This document shows positions 33,835-44,713 of a stretch of 64,000 nucleotides of DNA, one piece after another (within the stretch, counting starts at the first letter, position 1; each line of letters opens with the position of its first letter). The stretch comes from Peronospora farinosa. Lineage: Eukaryota > Oomycota > Peronosporomycetes > Peronosporales > Peronosporaceae. The position numbers were made by a program, and so were the translations under genes. The DNA is taken from assembly GCA_947646735.1 (NCBI GenBank), contig CANTFK010000829.1, positions 124,001 through 188,000 on the forward strand. The letters are read 5' to 3'. The notes beneath the pieces were generated by a model. The model was given only the letters and a program-made list of their open reading frames with translations. It ran no database searches and was not told where the DNA came from.

Positions 33835-35080
33835 TGTACCAGGACGTGGGATGCCGTGGCTTTTTTGGCGGACTGACGTACACTGACTCGATCGAGTCTT
33901 GGCTTGGCTGGCCCGTTTGGTGAAGCCGGTTTGGTACTGTGGGTTTGGTCCCACGTGTTCTTTTTGAGCGTCCTTCATGAAGTTCGCCGGGTTGAGCCAG
34001 CAAAATAAGCTAGTGGATAGGAGAACGACGTAGTCATGACAGAAGACCAGGGGATTTTTTTGACGACGAAAGATAAGAATACTAAAACCACATTAGCATC
34101 AATTTAGCGCTGCCTACATGTTGTCATCTCTTGCCCATCAGTAGTAAAGACATGCTCCCGTCGTCATGACCTACAACAGTTAATGCAACATACAGCCGAG
34201 TACGTCGGCATACTGCTGGTAAATGAGCAAGCGATGGAGCAAGTCGAGGTGTAAGAGTCTGAAGCACCGCTTCATTGGACCTTTGCAGTCCTTGATAGGA
34301 TAGGATAGACCTCCTGTCGTCATTCACACACGTAGCCGTTTTAAGGCATAATGCTCTCAGCTCAGTAAGCTCGATACTTGCCGTCGTTGCTATCGACAGA
34401 CTTTACGGACTATCGCTGAAAATCAGCAGTCTTAACATTTTAGTTGCATTGACTACGACACCCGTCGCACTAATGACTCGATCAAAGATTGGGACCGTAA
34501 GTCCGCTTGCTTCATTGCGAGTGGATTGATGAGATATTTTTAATTCTCACCAAATAAGGAGTTAGATTGTGTCGGCAGCACTCAAAATATGAAAAAGAGT
34601 ATGGACGTTGTGGTTTTCGCAATATAAAAGAATGTATCCTGGTTGCTGTCCTACCTGAACTGTCTTGGTTCTTAATTTTACTTGCAGACGGACTATCTGT
34701 CGCAGGACAAGTAGCGAGTTTTAGGCAGCAAAAAGGGCTAATGCACCGCCATTTTTACTAAAGAAAACTTTTGCGCGTGTCGGTATTCCACTGTGTACTT
34801 AGGTCAGTCAGCTCTTGATTAGGATAAGACAAAACTGCGCAAAGCAAAATTTGTTTTCCACGTTTGGCGGTTCAATACACAGACAATATCGATAAGTTCA
34901 CAAATGATTGTTTCATCACCTTCTGTTCGGATGATCTAATGGCGCGGTACCAGGTCCTAATCATACCAGGGGCTTTCCTACAACCCCGACAGCTTTTGAT
35001 TGTGGAATGATACAGTCGTTGAAAAAGCGTGCACGCGTACCAGTGAACACTGACGAGCATCGACGGTGTATTCTACCCAG

Positions 35081-35638
35081 ACCTGACTGGTGAAGGTCAC
35101 GGTTTCGTCTCCTGGAGTACAACATACACGTACCCGTACAATGTCAACACCCACACGCAGGTTAAGTCTTTTGCGAATGCCGCCCTCAAAATGAACCCTG
35201 TACTTTTGTCTAAAGTGAAGGCAATCAATTCCCGTATGGACTACACGGTATCCAACATCAAACGTGACACCGTAGCCGATGTTGCCTACGACCTGTTCAC
35301 GTCTTCGACACCAAGAGGGAAGAAAGAGAACGAGATCATGATTTGGCTGGCCGCCATCGGCGGTGCTTTGCCTATAGGGGCTAACAGGGATTACAGCGAT
35401 CATCGCAGGCCAGCAGTGGCACTACTACGTGGGTAAGAACGGAGACATGAATGTGTACTCTTTCGTTGCTACCCAGCAGGTGAGCGCCTTCCGTGGTTAC
35501 CTCATGGAGTTCTTTCACTACGTCAAGCTCAATACCAATCAATACCTCATTAAGGTGGAATGTGGTACGGAGCCCTTCGTTGGCACATATGTGACTCTGA
35601 AGGTATCACACTACTCGGCCGCGATCGTGACGGCTTAG
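35081..35638 (+). pseudogene. GH12 copy 3, broken at the 5' end and frameshifted
   Basis: The deletion removes the start codon, signal peptide and about the first 53 codons, along with the proximal promoter. A second lesion near 35380 (GGGGCTAACAGGGATTAC in place of GGGAACCAAAAATTGATTAC) is a net loss of 2 nt and shifts the frame between the two catalytic glutamates. The C-terminal part with GTEPFVGT remains readable in another frame. It cannot make a secreted enzyme. In P. sojae a truncated inactive paralogue of XEG1 acts as a decoy, but that one keeps its signal peptide, so the comparison does not hold here. Confidence 0.9.
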
Positions 35639-36173
35639 AAGCACAGTGTCCGTTCGTCTACATCTGCGCAATCACTGTAGCTCGACAAACAGTCAGAATA
35701 CGACCACCCACTGTCCTCGGGTGAGTAAACGCCTGTTTCTGCTTCGAGCACGGGACCCATGTCTTGGACGCCTAGCACCCCCATCCCGACTAAATCATTG
35801 TATCATCTGGATGAACTGAATGGTAGATGGACACATGGATGTTTGTTGACGACGATAGAGGAGCGTGAATGTAGTTATCATCGTGATAATAAACCTTTAC
35901 TTCATACGATCTTGTTCGATGTCTGTACAGCTTCTTTGGTGTTCCAATCTGACACTATCACTAATGTACACATATCCATGCACGTAGTCACGCATTTGAT
36001 TTCTAGTACAGGTCACAGTGACCATTACTAGTATCTATCGACATCATAGAAAACGACAGATTGACAGTCCCGTGAATAATCGACGAGTAACTAAAGGAAA
36101 TTAAAGAGACTCTAAAGAAAACCACAGTTACGCAAAACCTTTCTACCACGTGTATACTTTATAACAATTGACT

Positions 36174-36229
36174 GATCGACAGACAAGTAGTACCAAACTA
36201 GTAAAGTATTTGGTACTTGTCTGTCGATC
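36174..36229. repeat. Hairpin downstream of GH12 copy 3
   Basis: Same bulged inverted repeat as in units 1 and 2, retained in the truncated unit. Confidence 0.75.
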
Positions 36230-36455
36230 TGTACCAGGACGTGGGATGGCGTGGCTTTTTTGGCGGACTGACGTACACTGACTCGATCGAGTCTTGGCTT
36301 GGCTGGCCCGTTTGGTGAAGCCGGTTTGGTACTGTGGGTTTGGTCCCACGTGTTCTTTTTGAGCGTCCTTCATGAAGTTCGCCGGGTTGAGCCAGCAAAA
36401 TAAGCTAGTGCATAGGAGAACGACGTAGTCATGACAGAAGATCAGGAGATTTTTT

Positions 36456-36736
36456 CCCAGACATATCTTTAACAACTAGAAGTATTCGAATAGACAGACA
36501 AGTCATTATTAAAAAAAATATCGATATTAATTCGGTGCGGTTTGGATTAGCTTAGGTTTCGGGCACAATCATTGCTAAAACTACTGGTTTGAGTGACACA
36601 CACGATTACGACAAAGTGCGCGAAAAAAAAATCGAGATTTTTGCGATATTTTTTATCACGATTTTTGGGTTTCGCCACTTTCTTTTAAATTATTTTTGTG
36701 CGAAAGAGAGAGGAAAAAAACCCAATTTTGGGATAA
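36456..36736 (+). promoter_or_regulatory. AT-rich upstream region of the WW/cyclin gene
   Basis: Lies between the end of GH12 unit 3 and the ATG at 36737. It holds repeated ATCGAGATTTTTGCGATATT / ATCACGATTTTTGGG runs and a purine-rich leader just before the start. No defined motif is claimed. Confidence 0.35.
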
Positions 36737-39316
36737 ATGAATAGTGTGGTGTCGCCTCTTCGAATGAACATGACGACGACTACAGGCCACTCCCAGACAC
36801 CTGCAGGACCTTCTATTCAACATCCACAACGTTGTCAGCAGCAACATCATCGAGTACGAAGCTCTAGTAATGCGTTACGTCATCAGGACGACAGGAAACA
36901 GGCGATGGAGTACATGGGGTATACAGGAGGGTACACTGGAGGGTACACTGGAGGGTATGCTAGTCAGCAGGGTCACGATTCGAAAGCGGATCAGATCCCG
37001 CCTCAGATTCCAATACGCCAAAAAGGATCACGACATTATGAAATACAGGACAATTATCGTCCTAGGATGGATCGAGACGAGGAGTTAGCAGGACGTCCTG
37101 CAATGATTGCAATCAATCAGGACGAGTTACCATATAATGTCAAAAAAGAACGTCATCATGGAGACAGGAATGTGGAAAGTCAAGGCAAATCTCGTCATCA
37201 TTCACGACCAATGGATGAATATCGTGGAAATAGTAAAATTGGCTCATTTCATGGCAATTGTCGAAGCAGTCGATCAGTAAATGAAGGCAATAATAAGCAC
37301 AGCCATAGCGGGAATCGAGGCCGTTTGGCTACGACAACTGGACCTCCTGTTGACAACAGTCACAACAGAACTCGAGATATTGATCGAGATATGGGATCTC
37401 GACCTCGTCACTTTAGTTCTCAGGGTGCGTCTAACGAAGCACGTACTGGTACTTTGGCACCATTTCGGAGCTCACTTCCTGGACCAAAATTGAAACCTAC
37501 TCGCGAACCAATGGCTTGGCGTGTTGCTATTGATCCTAAATCGAAGAAACCGTACTATTATCACCCAATTACTCGTGAAACGACATGGAAAAAACCGGCG
37601 GAATTGGTAGCGGCTGAAACGCGTGAAAAGCGTCAGTTTTTTTCCGTCATGGAGAATAATATTCGACTTAAACTGCGTGATGGCTATTATACTCGTGATA
37701 GTGAGACATCTAACTCAGGCTTTAATACGCCCGATGAGGTGCACAAGGGTCAAGAAGTGTCCTCCTGTCGCTCTTCTGCTAGTACGGCTAGCACACGCAG
37801 TAGCTTGAGTTCATATGCGAGTGGATCGGGGAGGTCTTTACCAGGGTCCGCCCGCCAGCTAATTCTGAATGCGACACGGTCGTTGCCCACGACTCCGGAA
37901 GGTATGGGCGTGCCGCACGTAGGCCCGGGTGAAATAACCCAGCCTCAGCAAGAACCCGAGTCAATTGGACGTGACTCGGAGGATAACCAGGATGCCAACA
38001 AGCGTCCGTCGCTGTTTCGGACGCTATCGTCTTACGAGACACCTGTGATGAATACGTCCCGCAAAGGGAGTGATGGTCTGGACGTAGATGAGGTCGGCCG
38101 CAATGCTTCCACGTCTCTTGCAATGCCGTCGCCTATTCATGAGCGTGTGCGTTTGGCTGCTCTGGTGCCGCGAGTCTCAGATTTGGAGGCTCATGCTCGT
38201 GCTATTAGAGCGGCTAATGGAAATGGAAGACCATCACTGCAGTTGACGCGATTTACAGCCGGACGAGGCAGCTCGGCGTCAGCGCTTGTGAATCGACAGG
38301 CCCCTGGAAGCAGCGGTGCTGCTCCCGCTGATAAGCCACGCGCACTGCGACGTCGTTCCAACAGCACCAACTCCATTTACTTGCGTATGGGCACGATGGA
38401 TGTACCAGATCAAGATGCCACGATTCAGTGTGTAGCAACCGTGTTGCGTGCACATATGATGGAAGCGTTTGAGGACCCTATTCGCCCGGAGTCGCGTTTT
38501 GATATATTTGTGACGGCCCGCGACCGCCAGCGCCTGCCATCCATTGCGGCTGAATTGGATGCCGAAGCATCTACCTTCGTGGAAGCGGAGGACTATGATG
38601 TCATGTTAGATGTGGTCCCCACTCTGTCGGAAATCGAAACGTTTGTCAAGCACGTGTTTTCCCGTGCTCAGATGGAGTCAGAGTGCATTATTATGAGTCT
38701 TGTGTACGTGGAGCGTCTCTTGAAGGCCACAAGTGGTTTCTTGCAGCTGCGCGGTGAGAACTGGCGTCGCTTGGTATTTTGCTCGATGGTGATGGCTTCA
38801 AAGGTCTGGGACGACCTGAGCATGACCAACGCTGATTTTTCTAAGATCTGGCCAGAGCTCTCGCTAAAGCAGATCAATGAGCTGGAGCTTGTGTACTTGA
38901 GTGCCGTAGAATACAATGTCCGTGTGTCGGCTGCGTCCTACGCGAAGTACTACTTCCATCTGAGGTCGATGTGCGCTTCAATGGGTTTGCTGGAAGCCTT
39001 TGATGAGAGTGCACCACTGAATCTGGATGGCGCACGCAAAATGCAAGTGCTGTCGGAGGAGTACCAGGAACGCTCAAAGCTGATGCCGGTTCCGCGTCGC
39101 CGTAGCGTGACGATCACAACCACATCAGCTGCCGAAAGTATGCAGGCTGGTGCCAACGCAGGTCGTTCTGCAGTCGGCGGAGCAGCGGTCAGACTTATCA
39201 AAGCCTCGCCCGCTGCTAGCCTGGAGCAGCTCGTGCGAATGCAGGTGCGCGTTGCTGGTGGTAGCTCGCTGCGATCGTCAATGCACCGCTTGTCTGCAAT
39301 CAGTATGACGAAGTAG
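36737..39316 (+). CDS. WW-domain and cyclin-box protein
   Basis: 859 residues in a single exon. The N-terminal quarter is low-complexity and rich in His, Arg, Gln and Gly, with four short repeats of a YTGG unit (36918-36960). A WW domain lies at about residues 258-290 (MAWRVAIDPKSKKPYYYHP ... TTWKKP), with both Trp. A Ser-rich linker follows. A cyclin box of the PHO80/cyclin-Y type lies at about 630-755 (ECIIMSLVYVERLL, RLVFCSMVMASKVWDD, ELELVYLSAVEYNVRV). It probably binds and positions a cyclin-dependent kinase, with the WW domain recruiting Pro-rich partners; this is inference from domains. The ATG at 36737 opens the frame after an AT-rich upstream region. Confidence 0.85.
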   Translation: MNSVVSPLRMNMTTTTGHSQTPAGPSIQHPQRCQQQHHRVRSSSNALRHQDDRKQAMEYMGYTGGYTGGYTGGYASQQGHDSKADQIPPQIPIRQKGSRHYEIQDNYRPRMDRDEELAGRPAMIAINQDELPYNVKKERHHGDRNVESQGKSRHHSRPMDEYRGNSKIGSFHGNCRSSRSVNEGNNKHSHSGNRGRLATTTGPPVDNSHNRTRDIDRDMGSRPRHFSSQGASNEARTGTLAPFRSSLPGPKLKPTREPMAWRVAIDPKSKKPYYYHPITRETTWKKPAELVAAETREKRQFFSVMENNIRLKLRDGYYTRDSETSNSGFNTPDEVHKGQEVSSCRSSASTASTRSSLSSYASGSGRSLPGSARQLILNATRSLPTTPEGMGVPHVGPGEITQPQQEPESIGRDSEDNQDANKRPSLFRTLSSYETPVMNTSRKGSDGLDVDEVGRNASTSLAMPSPIHERVRLAALVPRVSDLEAHARAIRAANGNGRPSLQLTRFTAGRGSSASALVNRQAPGSSGAAPADKPRALRRRSNSTNSIYLRMGTMDVPDQDATIQCVATVLRAHMMEAFEDPIRPESRFDIFVTARDRQRLPSIAAELDAEASTFVEAEDYDVMLDVVPTLSEIETFVKHVFSRAQMESECIIMSLVYVERLLKATSGFLQLRGENWRRLVFCSMVMASKVWDDLSMTNADFSKIWPELSLKQINELELVYLSAVEYNVRVSAASYAKYYFHLRSMCASMGLLEAFDESAPLNLDGARKMQVLSEEYQERSKLMPVPRRRSVTITTTSAAESMQAGANAGRSAVGGAAVRLIKASPAASLEQLVRMQVRVAGGSSLRSSMHRLSAISMTK

Positions 39317-40198
39317 TGAGCGAGGTGTATGAAGTTTTAACCCGCTAGCGAGTGCGCAAGTGAGGAAGGTGGGAAGTCTAGACAGCGGCGAAGGGAGGAG
39401 TGTTTTTATTTTGATGAGTGAGTGAGTGATTCGTGCAGTGTCTAGTAGCTGTTGAACAACTTCTTGGAGGAGGTTAGCATTGTGCGGCATCGACATCTCT
39501 GCGGGAGCTGCCATGTACGTTTTGGAGGCAAATCAAGTGGCTTCAGATGGCGAGAAAAGAGAAACATGTAAATGTGATGAGTGACAAAAGCTGGATGCTA
39601 CTGTAAGTACCAGGAAAACAATCGTATGGAATTGTCATTGCGAGTTGATCCTGTCAGTCGTGCTTTATGTAATATTTCTTTCTGCTACAATAGCAACGCA
39701 ATGGGCGTATTGCATCCAGGTCAAGACTACTTGCTAGTCATTTGCCATCACCAAACTCGGACGTTCCGACGTAACGCAAATTGTATAAAGAGTACCGCGT
39801 GGTTCACTCTGTGGTGAGTGCACGGTCTCGACCACTCAGGAAATCCAGCGGAATTGCACGTCTTAGGGCGAGAGATGTTTGTCTATACTTGAAGCCCTTC
39901 ATCGAAGAATAACAGCGTTACGTGACGGTGAACACGCTCTGGATTACCAAGTTGGTCAATATGGTCCTGTTAAGGTTGTTCACGCCAATGCTTGAATGCG
40001 TTGCGGATGGGAAGAGCATAATGAAGATGCAAGGTCTGTAAATTGAGAGGGTGGGCAATGGTTCGAGTGCTGTGCACAAAATGCGTACACTCGACGCTGC
40101 AATTTTGAGAGTTGAAAGATTACCTGGCCTGCTTTAATATGTCCGTCGTAGTGCCTCACTGGATGCTATTCTTACAGGAACATCAGTTGCTGCCCATG
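39317..40198. other. Intergenic, no gene recognised
   Basis: About 880 bp between convergent genes. It includes likely 3' ends of both. One short open frame at 39581-39817 shows no recognisable domain. Confidence 0.4.
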
Positions 40199-41724
40199 CT
40201 ACTGCATGTGACCTCCATTGGTGCCTTGCTGCACAGATTCAGCCCCAGCAACACGGTTGCCGTTTCGGATTGATGGCGATGTGCTTTGCTTCCGCGGTGC
40301 ACGCATCAAAACACCATCGATTACTGGATATCGGTCTGCAAATGAAGGTGTGCGCGGCGTCTTTAGTAGGGTCTGCAACACTGCATCACGCCGACCTGGG
40401 TTTTCATGTAGGTAGCGAAACCCTTTAAACACTTTCATGGCATACCGAGCGTCAATGACCGGATCGTGGTCTGCCTCCTGGATCTCGTGTCCAAGCAAGT
40501 ATTTGGCCACGTGCCGCAGAGAAAAATAGCGATAACGCACCACACCATTGGTCGATTGCATAGGCAGTCGAAACAAGTCGGCCACATCAAATTCTCCCTT
40601 GTAGTCCGTTGGCTTCTCCAGCATGAGCCATTTCAGATCCTTCTTAATAGACTGACCCACAATAACACTTTCCACGGGCAGAATATTCTTTAACCGGACA
40701 AGCGCTTCTTCTAAAGTAGGTGCATCTACCAGGTTGCTGTCGTCACAGCAAAGGAGTCACACAAAATCGTCAAATCTCCATATAACGCCACCTTTTACTT
40801 AACACCGACTCACCTCTCTGTGATACCCGTAAGCTGTGTAAGGTAGCTTACAATAGGTTTTGTAGGCTTAACGTATTGGTCAAGCACTACTTTTTCGTCT
40901 TCATCCACCACAGCAATCCGTGCGACATCTCGGTCACTACCAAAAATATCAACATTACACAAAGCACACAACAATAAGTAAAGAAAAAACTCCAAATCTA
41001 CTCACCACAACAAATCAACCCACAACGTACTCATTGCCGTTCCCCGTGGCGACACACTCGACGTCAATAGCAAAGAACTGTCACGAAAATTTCCATAACA
41101 AGCAATATAAAAGTAACATTGTTCAGTCAACTTTTCAACTCTTTCTGAGCGAACAAGAGAAAAAAAGTTTGTTTCTTGGTAACAAACCGGTCCTTCAATG
41201 TCCCTCGTAAGCACTGGAAGAATTTCACTAATTGTCTCTTGTTTCGTTAACTTCTTAGCTTGAAGGTGACTTTTTTCATGTCGAAAAGTCATTGACTCGG
41301 TATAAGAGGTATTGGAAATTGCAGCATTCTCATCTTCCAAGTCTGTAGCCATCTTCATCATAGGTGGTGGTCGAAGACCAGGATGGTTGTAAAAGACGCT
41401 ACCACCATTGGTTGTAGCCATATGATAATTATCTTGAGGTAATGGAGGCTGCAATTCCTCGTACGTTGGAGCTTTAGAAGAAACAGTCGTGATATGGACA
41501 AAGGGACAATTGCTACCATTGCGACATCCATTCTCGGACAGAAAGAAACGACAAGGTTTTACGGTAGAAGACATGGAGCTATTGGTATACAAATTGGACG
41601 AGTTTAATCCGGATACGTCATTGAAAGACAAACATTTATCATTGTGACGAAAGGTGCATGAACCGCCACGGAAACAGCCCTGGGGCGACTGAAAAAAACG
41701 ACAGGTATTGAATGGACTGTTCAT
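40199..41724 (-). CDS. CCCH zinc-finger 3'-5' exonuclease, four exons
   Basis: Exons in transcript order: 41724-41188, 41077-41031, 40936-40814 and 40736-40199, giving 414 residues with GT-AG introns. The N-terminus has two CCCH zinc fingers (CRFFQSPQGCFRGGSCTFRH and CRFFLSENGCRNGSNCPFVH), usual for RNA binding. The C-terminal half is a DEDDh exonuclease of the RNA-exonuclease (REXO) type: FFAIDVECVA gives the first Asp and Glu, then a GITE block, then HDPVIDARYAMKVF near the end. It probably trims 3' ends of RNA. The exons join in phase only with the donors GTTTGT, GTACGT and GTGAGT. Start chosen at the Met just before the first finger; an in-frame Met lies 27 codons upstream. Confidence 0.8.
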
Positions 41725-42027
41725 AATGAATGAAAGACCGGTTTTCAATATTTTCGAAAAAAAGACGAAACGACTGGGTGATAGAAAAGGGCATAGTGAA
41801 TACAAGTGATATGGTCAAAGAGCCCAAAACGCAAATTTGGTAGTATTTTTACTAATGTATACACAAAACCAGAAAAAAGATCAAAACGTCGACTTTTTCG
41901 AGAACGTGAAAGAAATGTGATCAGCGACGATATTCACCCATCATTAGGGTGTTGACGTAATCGACGTTGTCAAGTGAAGATGATCATTTGTGCTACATGC
42001 TTTCCATGTAAGAGACTATTTAACCGG
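41725..42027. other. Intergenic, no gene recognised
   Basis: About 300 bp upstream of the exonuclease gene. No motif recognised. Confidence 0.4.
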
Positions 42028-42810
42028 TTAGTGTTGCAGGATGTCTGGTAGTTCCCAAACAAAATTAGCAACGTCAGTGTTCAGGGGTATGGCTTCGTTA
42101 TGACCGCTCCGTTGAGCTGACCTGTGCGATTGCCATGTCGCTAAAGAAGTTTCAAAAGCTGCTTCTTTGAAGAAGGCATCGACGGAAAGCGGGATGGATG
42201 AGCAGTCATTTTTTATTGCATTGCAATTGATTACATGCAGGATGGCGTAACGTTTATTTGCAGGCAAAGCACCTGACCAGAGCGAATGCCTCGACAGTAG
42301 AAAAGACTTGATTGCATCTAATTGCACCCAGCCAGCAGTGCAAGTTAACAAGCTTTTTCGGCCCTCGCCATACCAATCTTCAGATTCCGCTTTATAGGCG
42401 CAAAAAAGACGCGATGCACGGAACTGAAGATATCAGCGGGGACGGTTAACTCTAGGAGATCGGATCCACTGGCCTGTTCACTACAAGTACATTGTATGGT
42501 CTTTTCCGACAACAAATCAGTCGCCAGTCTGTGTGATTGGATCGAGCGTGCAGTGTGTAATGCATCAAGGTCAGCCAGCCAGCACATGGTCGGCCTTGTT
42601 TATTGCTGCCATTGCGAAAAACGAGCGGGTTCGTCGCTCTAAACTGCCTACGAAAGCCAGTGCTCGGGGACTAATAAAGGACAGCATGTCCTCTTTCTTG
42701 CCGTCATACGCTAGCAGATGGTTTTTCCACAAACTAATCCTAACTATTGGAAATTGCAAGTGCTGGAACTCGTTATAAGCATCTATATGGTGTGGTACTC
42801 TATCTGACAA
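42028..42810 (-). pseudogene. Unknown protein, three abutting frames; probably broken
   Basis: Three minus-strand open frames follow each other with 7-17 bp overlaps: 42810-42571, 42587-42345 and 42351-42028. Together they would span about 260 residues (for example RISLWKNHLLAYDG, then ELTVPADIFSSVHRVFF, then FVWELPDILQH). I recognise no domain. Two frameshifts in an old gene fit best; very short introns of about 30 nt cannot be excluded. It lies between two intact genes on the other sides. Confidence 0.4.
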
Positions 42811-43350
42811 AATTTAGTGTCGCTATACACTTTAACCTTTTCGCGGGCCCGACCTGGTCCGCTTCCAATCACCGAGTCAGTGGCATTTTTCATGGGTAAG
42901 ACCCGTAGCAAGCGCAACTTAACCCGACAGGCCATTGTCCAAGATGCACTACGATTGGCTAAATAAACCTGTTGTCCAATCGGTGGAGTTTACTCTCGAC
43001 CAATTATTGAATTTTCTTTGCGTCGATGTTTTTTATACTCATTCTTTTGCCTTCTGTTCCAAAGATTGTGCTTTTTTTTCAAAAGCTCTTTCTGCGACCG
43101 ACTGATCATTTTGAAATCCTCGACAGACCAAAAACTCCTTTGTCTCACTCAATCGACCAATTTCTTGCAATTGGGGACAAGTCCCACGTGAATTTGACCA
43201 ACAACGTTCACTCTCTTGTCACTCTTACAAGCCTTTTTGTACAAGACCATTAAGAAGATTGCCTCACTCTTTGCTTTTCCAATACAAGTCATTGTCAAGT
43301 GACCACCACTCGCTCCATTTTGTGACAAGACGATCCTTAGAACAAAAAGA
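42811..43350. other. Intergenic upstream of the CCT gene
   Basis: No gene recognised. Includes T-rich stretches (43020-43090) likely to belong to the promoter or 5' leader of the downstream gene. Confidence 0.4.
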
Positions 43351-44713
43351 TTGGGCGGCTGCTGGATGAGAAGCCCTAGTGAAGATATTAAACTGGCCAT
43401 GTGCTTGTCACCACAGGAAAAGCTCAAGAGTGCTGGTTCGCAACGCAATAAGCGCTCCCATGCAGTAAATTCAATGACTGGCACCAGTGATGCCAAGAAA
43501 GCACGACTGGACGACATGTTTAAGAAGGAGTTTGAATTGGATCTGGATGGATGGATCAGTGACGAGTATTTGCGTGCCATGGACTTTGACGATCGTTTGA
43601 ATCAGGACATTGACTGGGTTGCTCACGACGAGATGGATCTGGCTCTGAGCATGGACGCACTGGTGCAGGATCATGCAACGAACGACGATGCGAATGATTT
43701 TGACTTCAGTCCATCGTCGTTCTTACGTGGTGGCTTGGCATTTGAAGATCCTGCAGAAATGGCTTCGACCTTCGGTTAGTTTTTTTGCTCTTTTCTTTCT
43801 ATTTCTGTTTGATATTGCTTTGTGCAATGCAAACCGAAATTGACACGTGATCATGCCGTGCCTAGTTGGCTGAGACGAACGCGTGCTCATCTTTTGCCGT
43901 TTGATGCATTTGATTACGCCTATAGTTGATCCGGCCTACATCCGTCTGAATCCAAGCAGCACCAAGAACGCGGAAAAGCTCCTCATGAGCTTTGACACCA
44001 TGAACTTCAAGATTCCGTCACCGACGAGCGCTTCGAGTGTGAAGCGTAAAAGCGTTTTTTCGGAAAAGGAGACGGAAGCAAAGCAGGGAGATGAAGTGCC
44101 AGCTTCAAGTATAACGCCAACAATGGACGCTGCAGCTCTTGTTTCAAGTGTAGAGGCGACCGACTCTGCTGAGGAGATTCGTTTGGAGCCGGCTCGTGTA
44201 TCTGCAACTAGTAGTTCGACGTCATCGCTATTGGTGGGCAAGCCGGTGGACTCGCTGCTCGGCGCTTTAAACGCTGGAACATCTGCCCCGTTGTCAAACT
44301 CAAAGAAGATTGGCTCGTATAGTCCAGCAGCACGCAAGCTGCGCATTCAAAAGTTCCACGAGAAGCGCAAGAATCGTACGTGGAAGAAGAGCATCAAGTA
44401 CGACTGCAGGAAGAAGTTGGCAGATGACCGTCCACGTATCAAGGGCCGGTTTGTGCGTGTGCTTGAGAACGTCGTCAAGACGGAACCTAACGTGGTGTCA
44501 TCTCCACCCAATTCTGTGCCCAACGTTGGGTATGCGTCTTCCACTGGCGCGATGACTGCGCACTCAATCAAGTCTGAGATGCCGGCATCGTGTCTATCGA
44601 CTTCGGCCTCGGCAGCAAAGCAGACCGCTTCAGTATCCAAGTTGACGCCCGTAGTAGCACCGGTAACAAGCTCAGCAGCACTACCGTTTACGCGTATGAT
44701 TGCGAGCGTTTGA
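43351..44713 (+). CDS. CCT-domain protein, two exons
   Basis: Exons 43351-43774 and 43926-44713 (intron GTTAGT...TATAG) give 403 residues. Exon 1 is acidic. Exon 2 carries a CCT domain (RKLRIQKFHEKRKNRTWKKS, then YDCRKKLADDRPRIKGRFV; about residues 275-320), then a Ser/Thr/Val-rich tail. CCT domains in plants (CONSTANS, TOC1) bring CCAAT-binding NF-Y subunits and DNA together, so a nuclear regulator is likely, but no partner is known here. A Met at 43399 is an alternative start. The N-terminal acidic region could act in transcription; that is inference. Confidence 0.8.

Larger units (their letters stand above)
31491..34349 (+). repeat. GH12 tandem unit 2 (about 2859 bp)
   Basis: Near-identical to unit 1 across spacer and gene. 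It differs by scattered single bases, for example two amino-acid changes in the encoded enzyme, and small length changes such as GTGTAAGAGT near 34250. Confidence 0.9.
34350..36455 (+). repeat. GH12 tandem unit 3, truncated
   Basis: The upstream spacer is intact to TTCTACCCAG (35080), then jumps to ACCTGACTGG inside the GH12 coding region. By comparison with unit 2, about 462 bp is missing (32222-32683 equivalents). The unit stops at about 36455, lacking the last 290 or so bases of the spacer. Confidence 0.9.

Noticed and set aside
35081..35638. GH12 copy 3 as a decoy protein like the truncated paralogue known in P. sojae
   Set aside because: It lacks start codon, signal peptide and a continuous frame, so no secreted decoy could be made.
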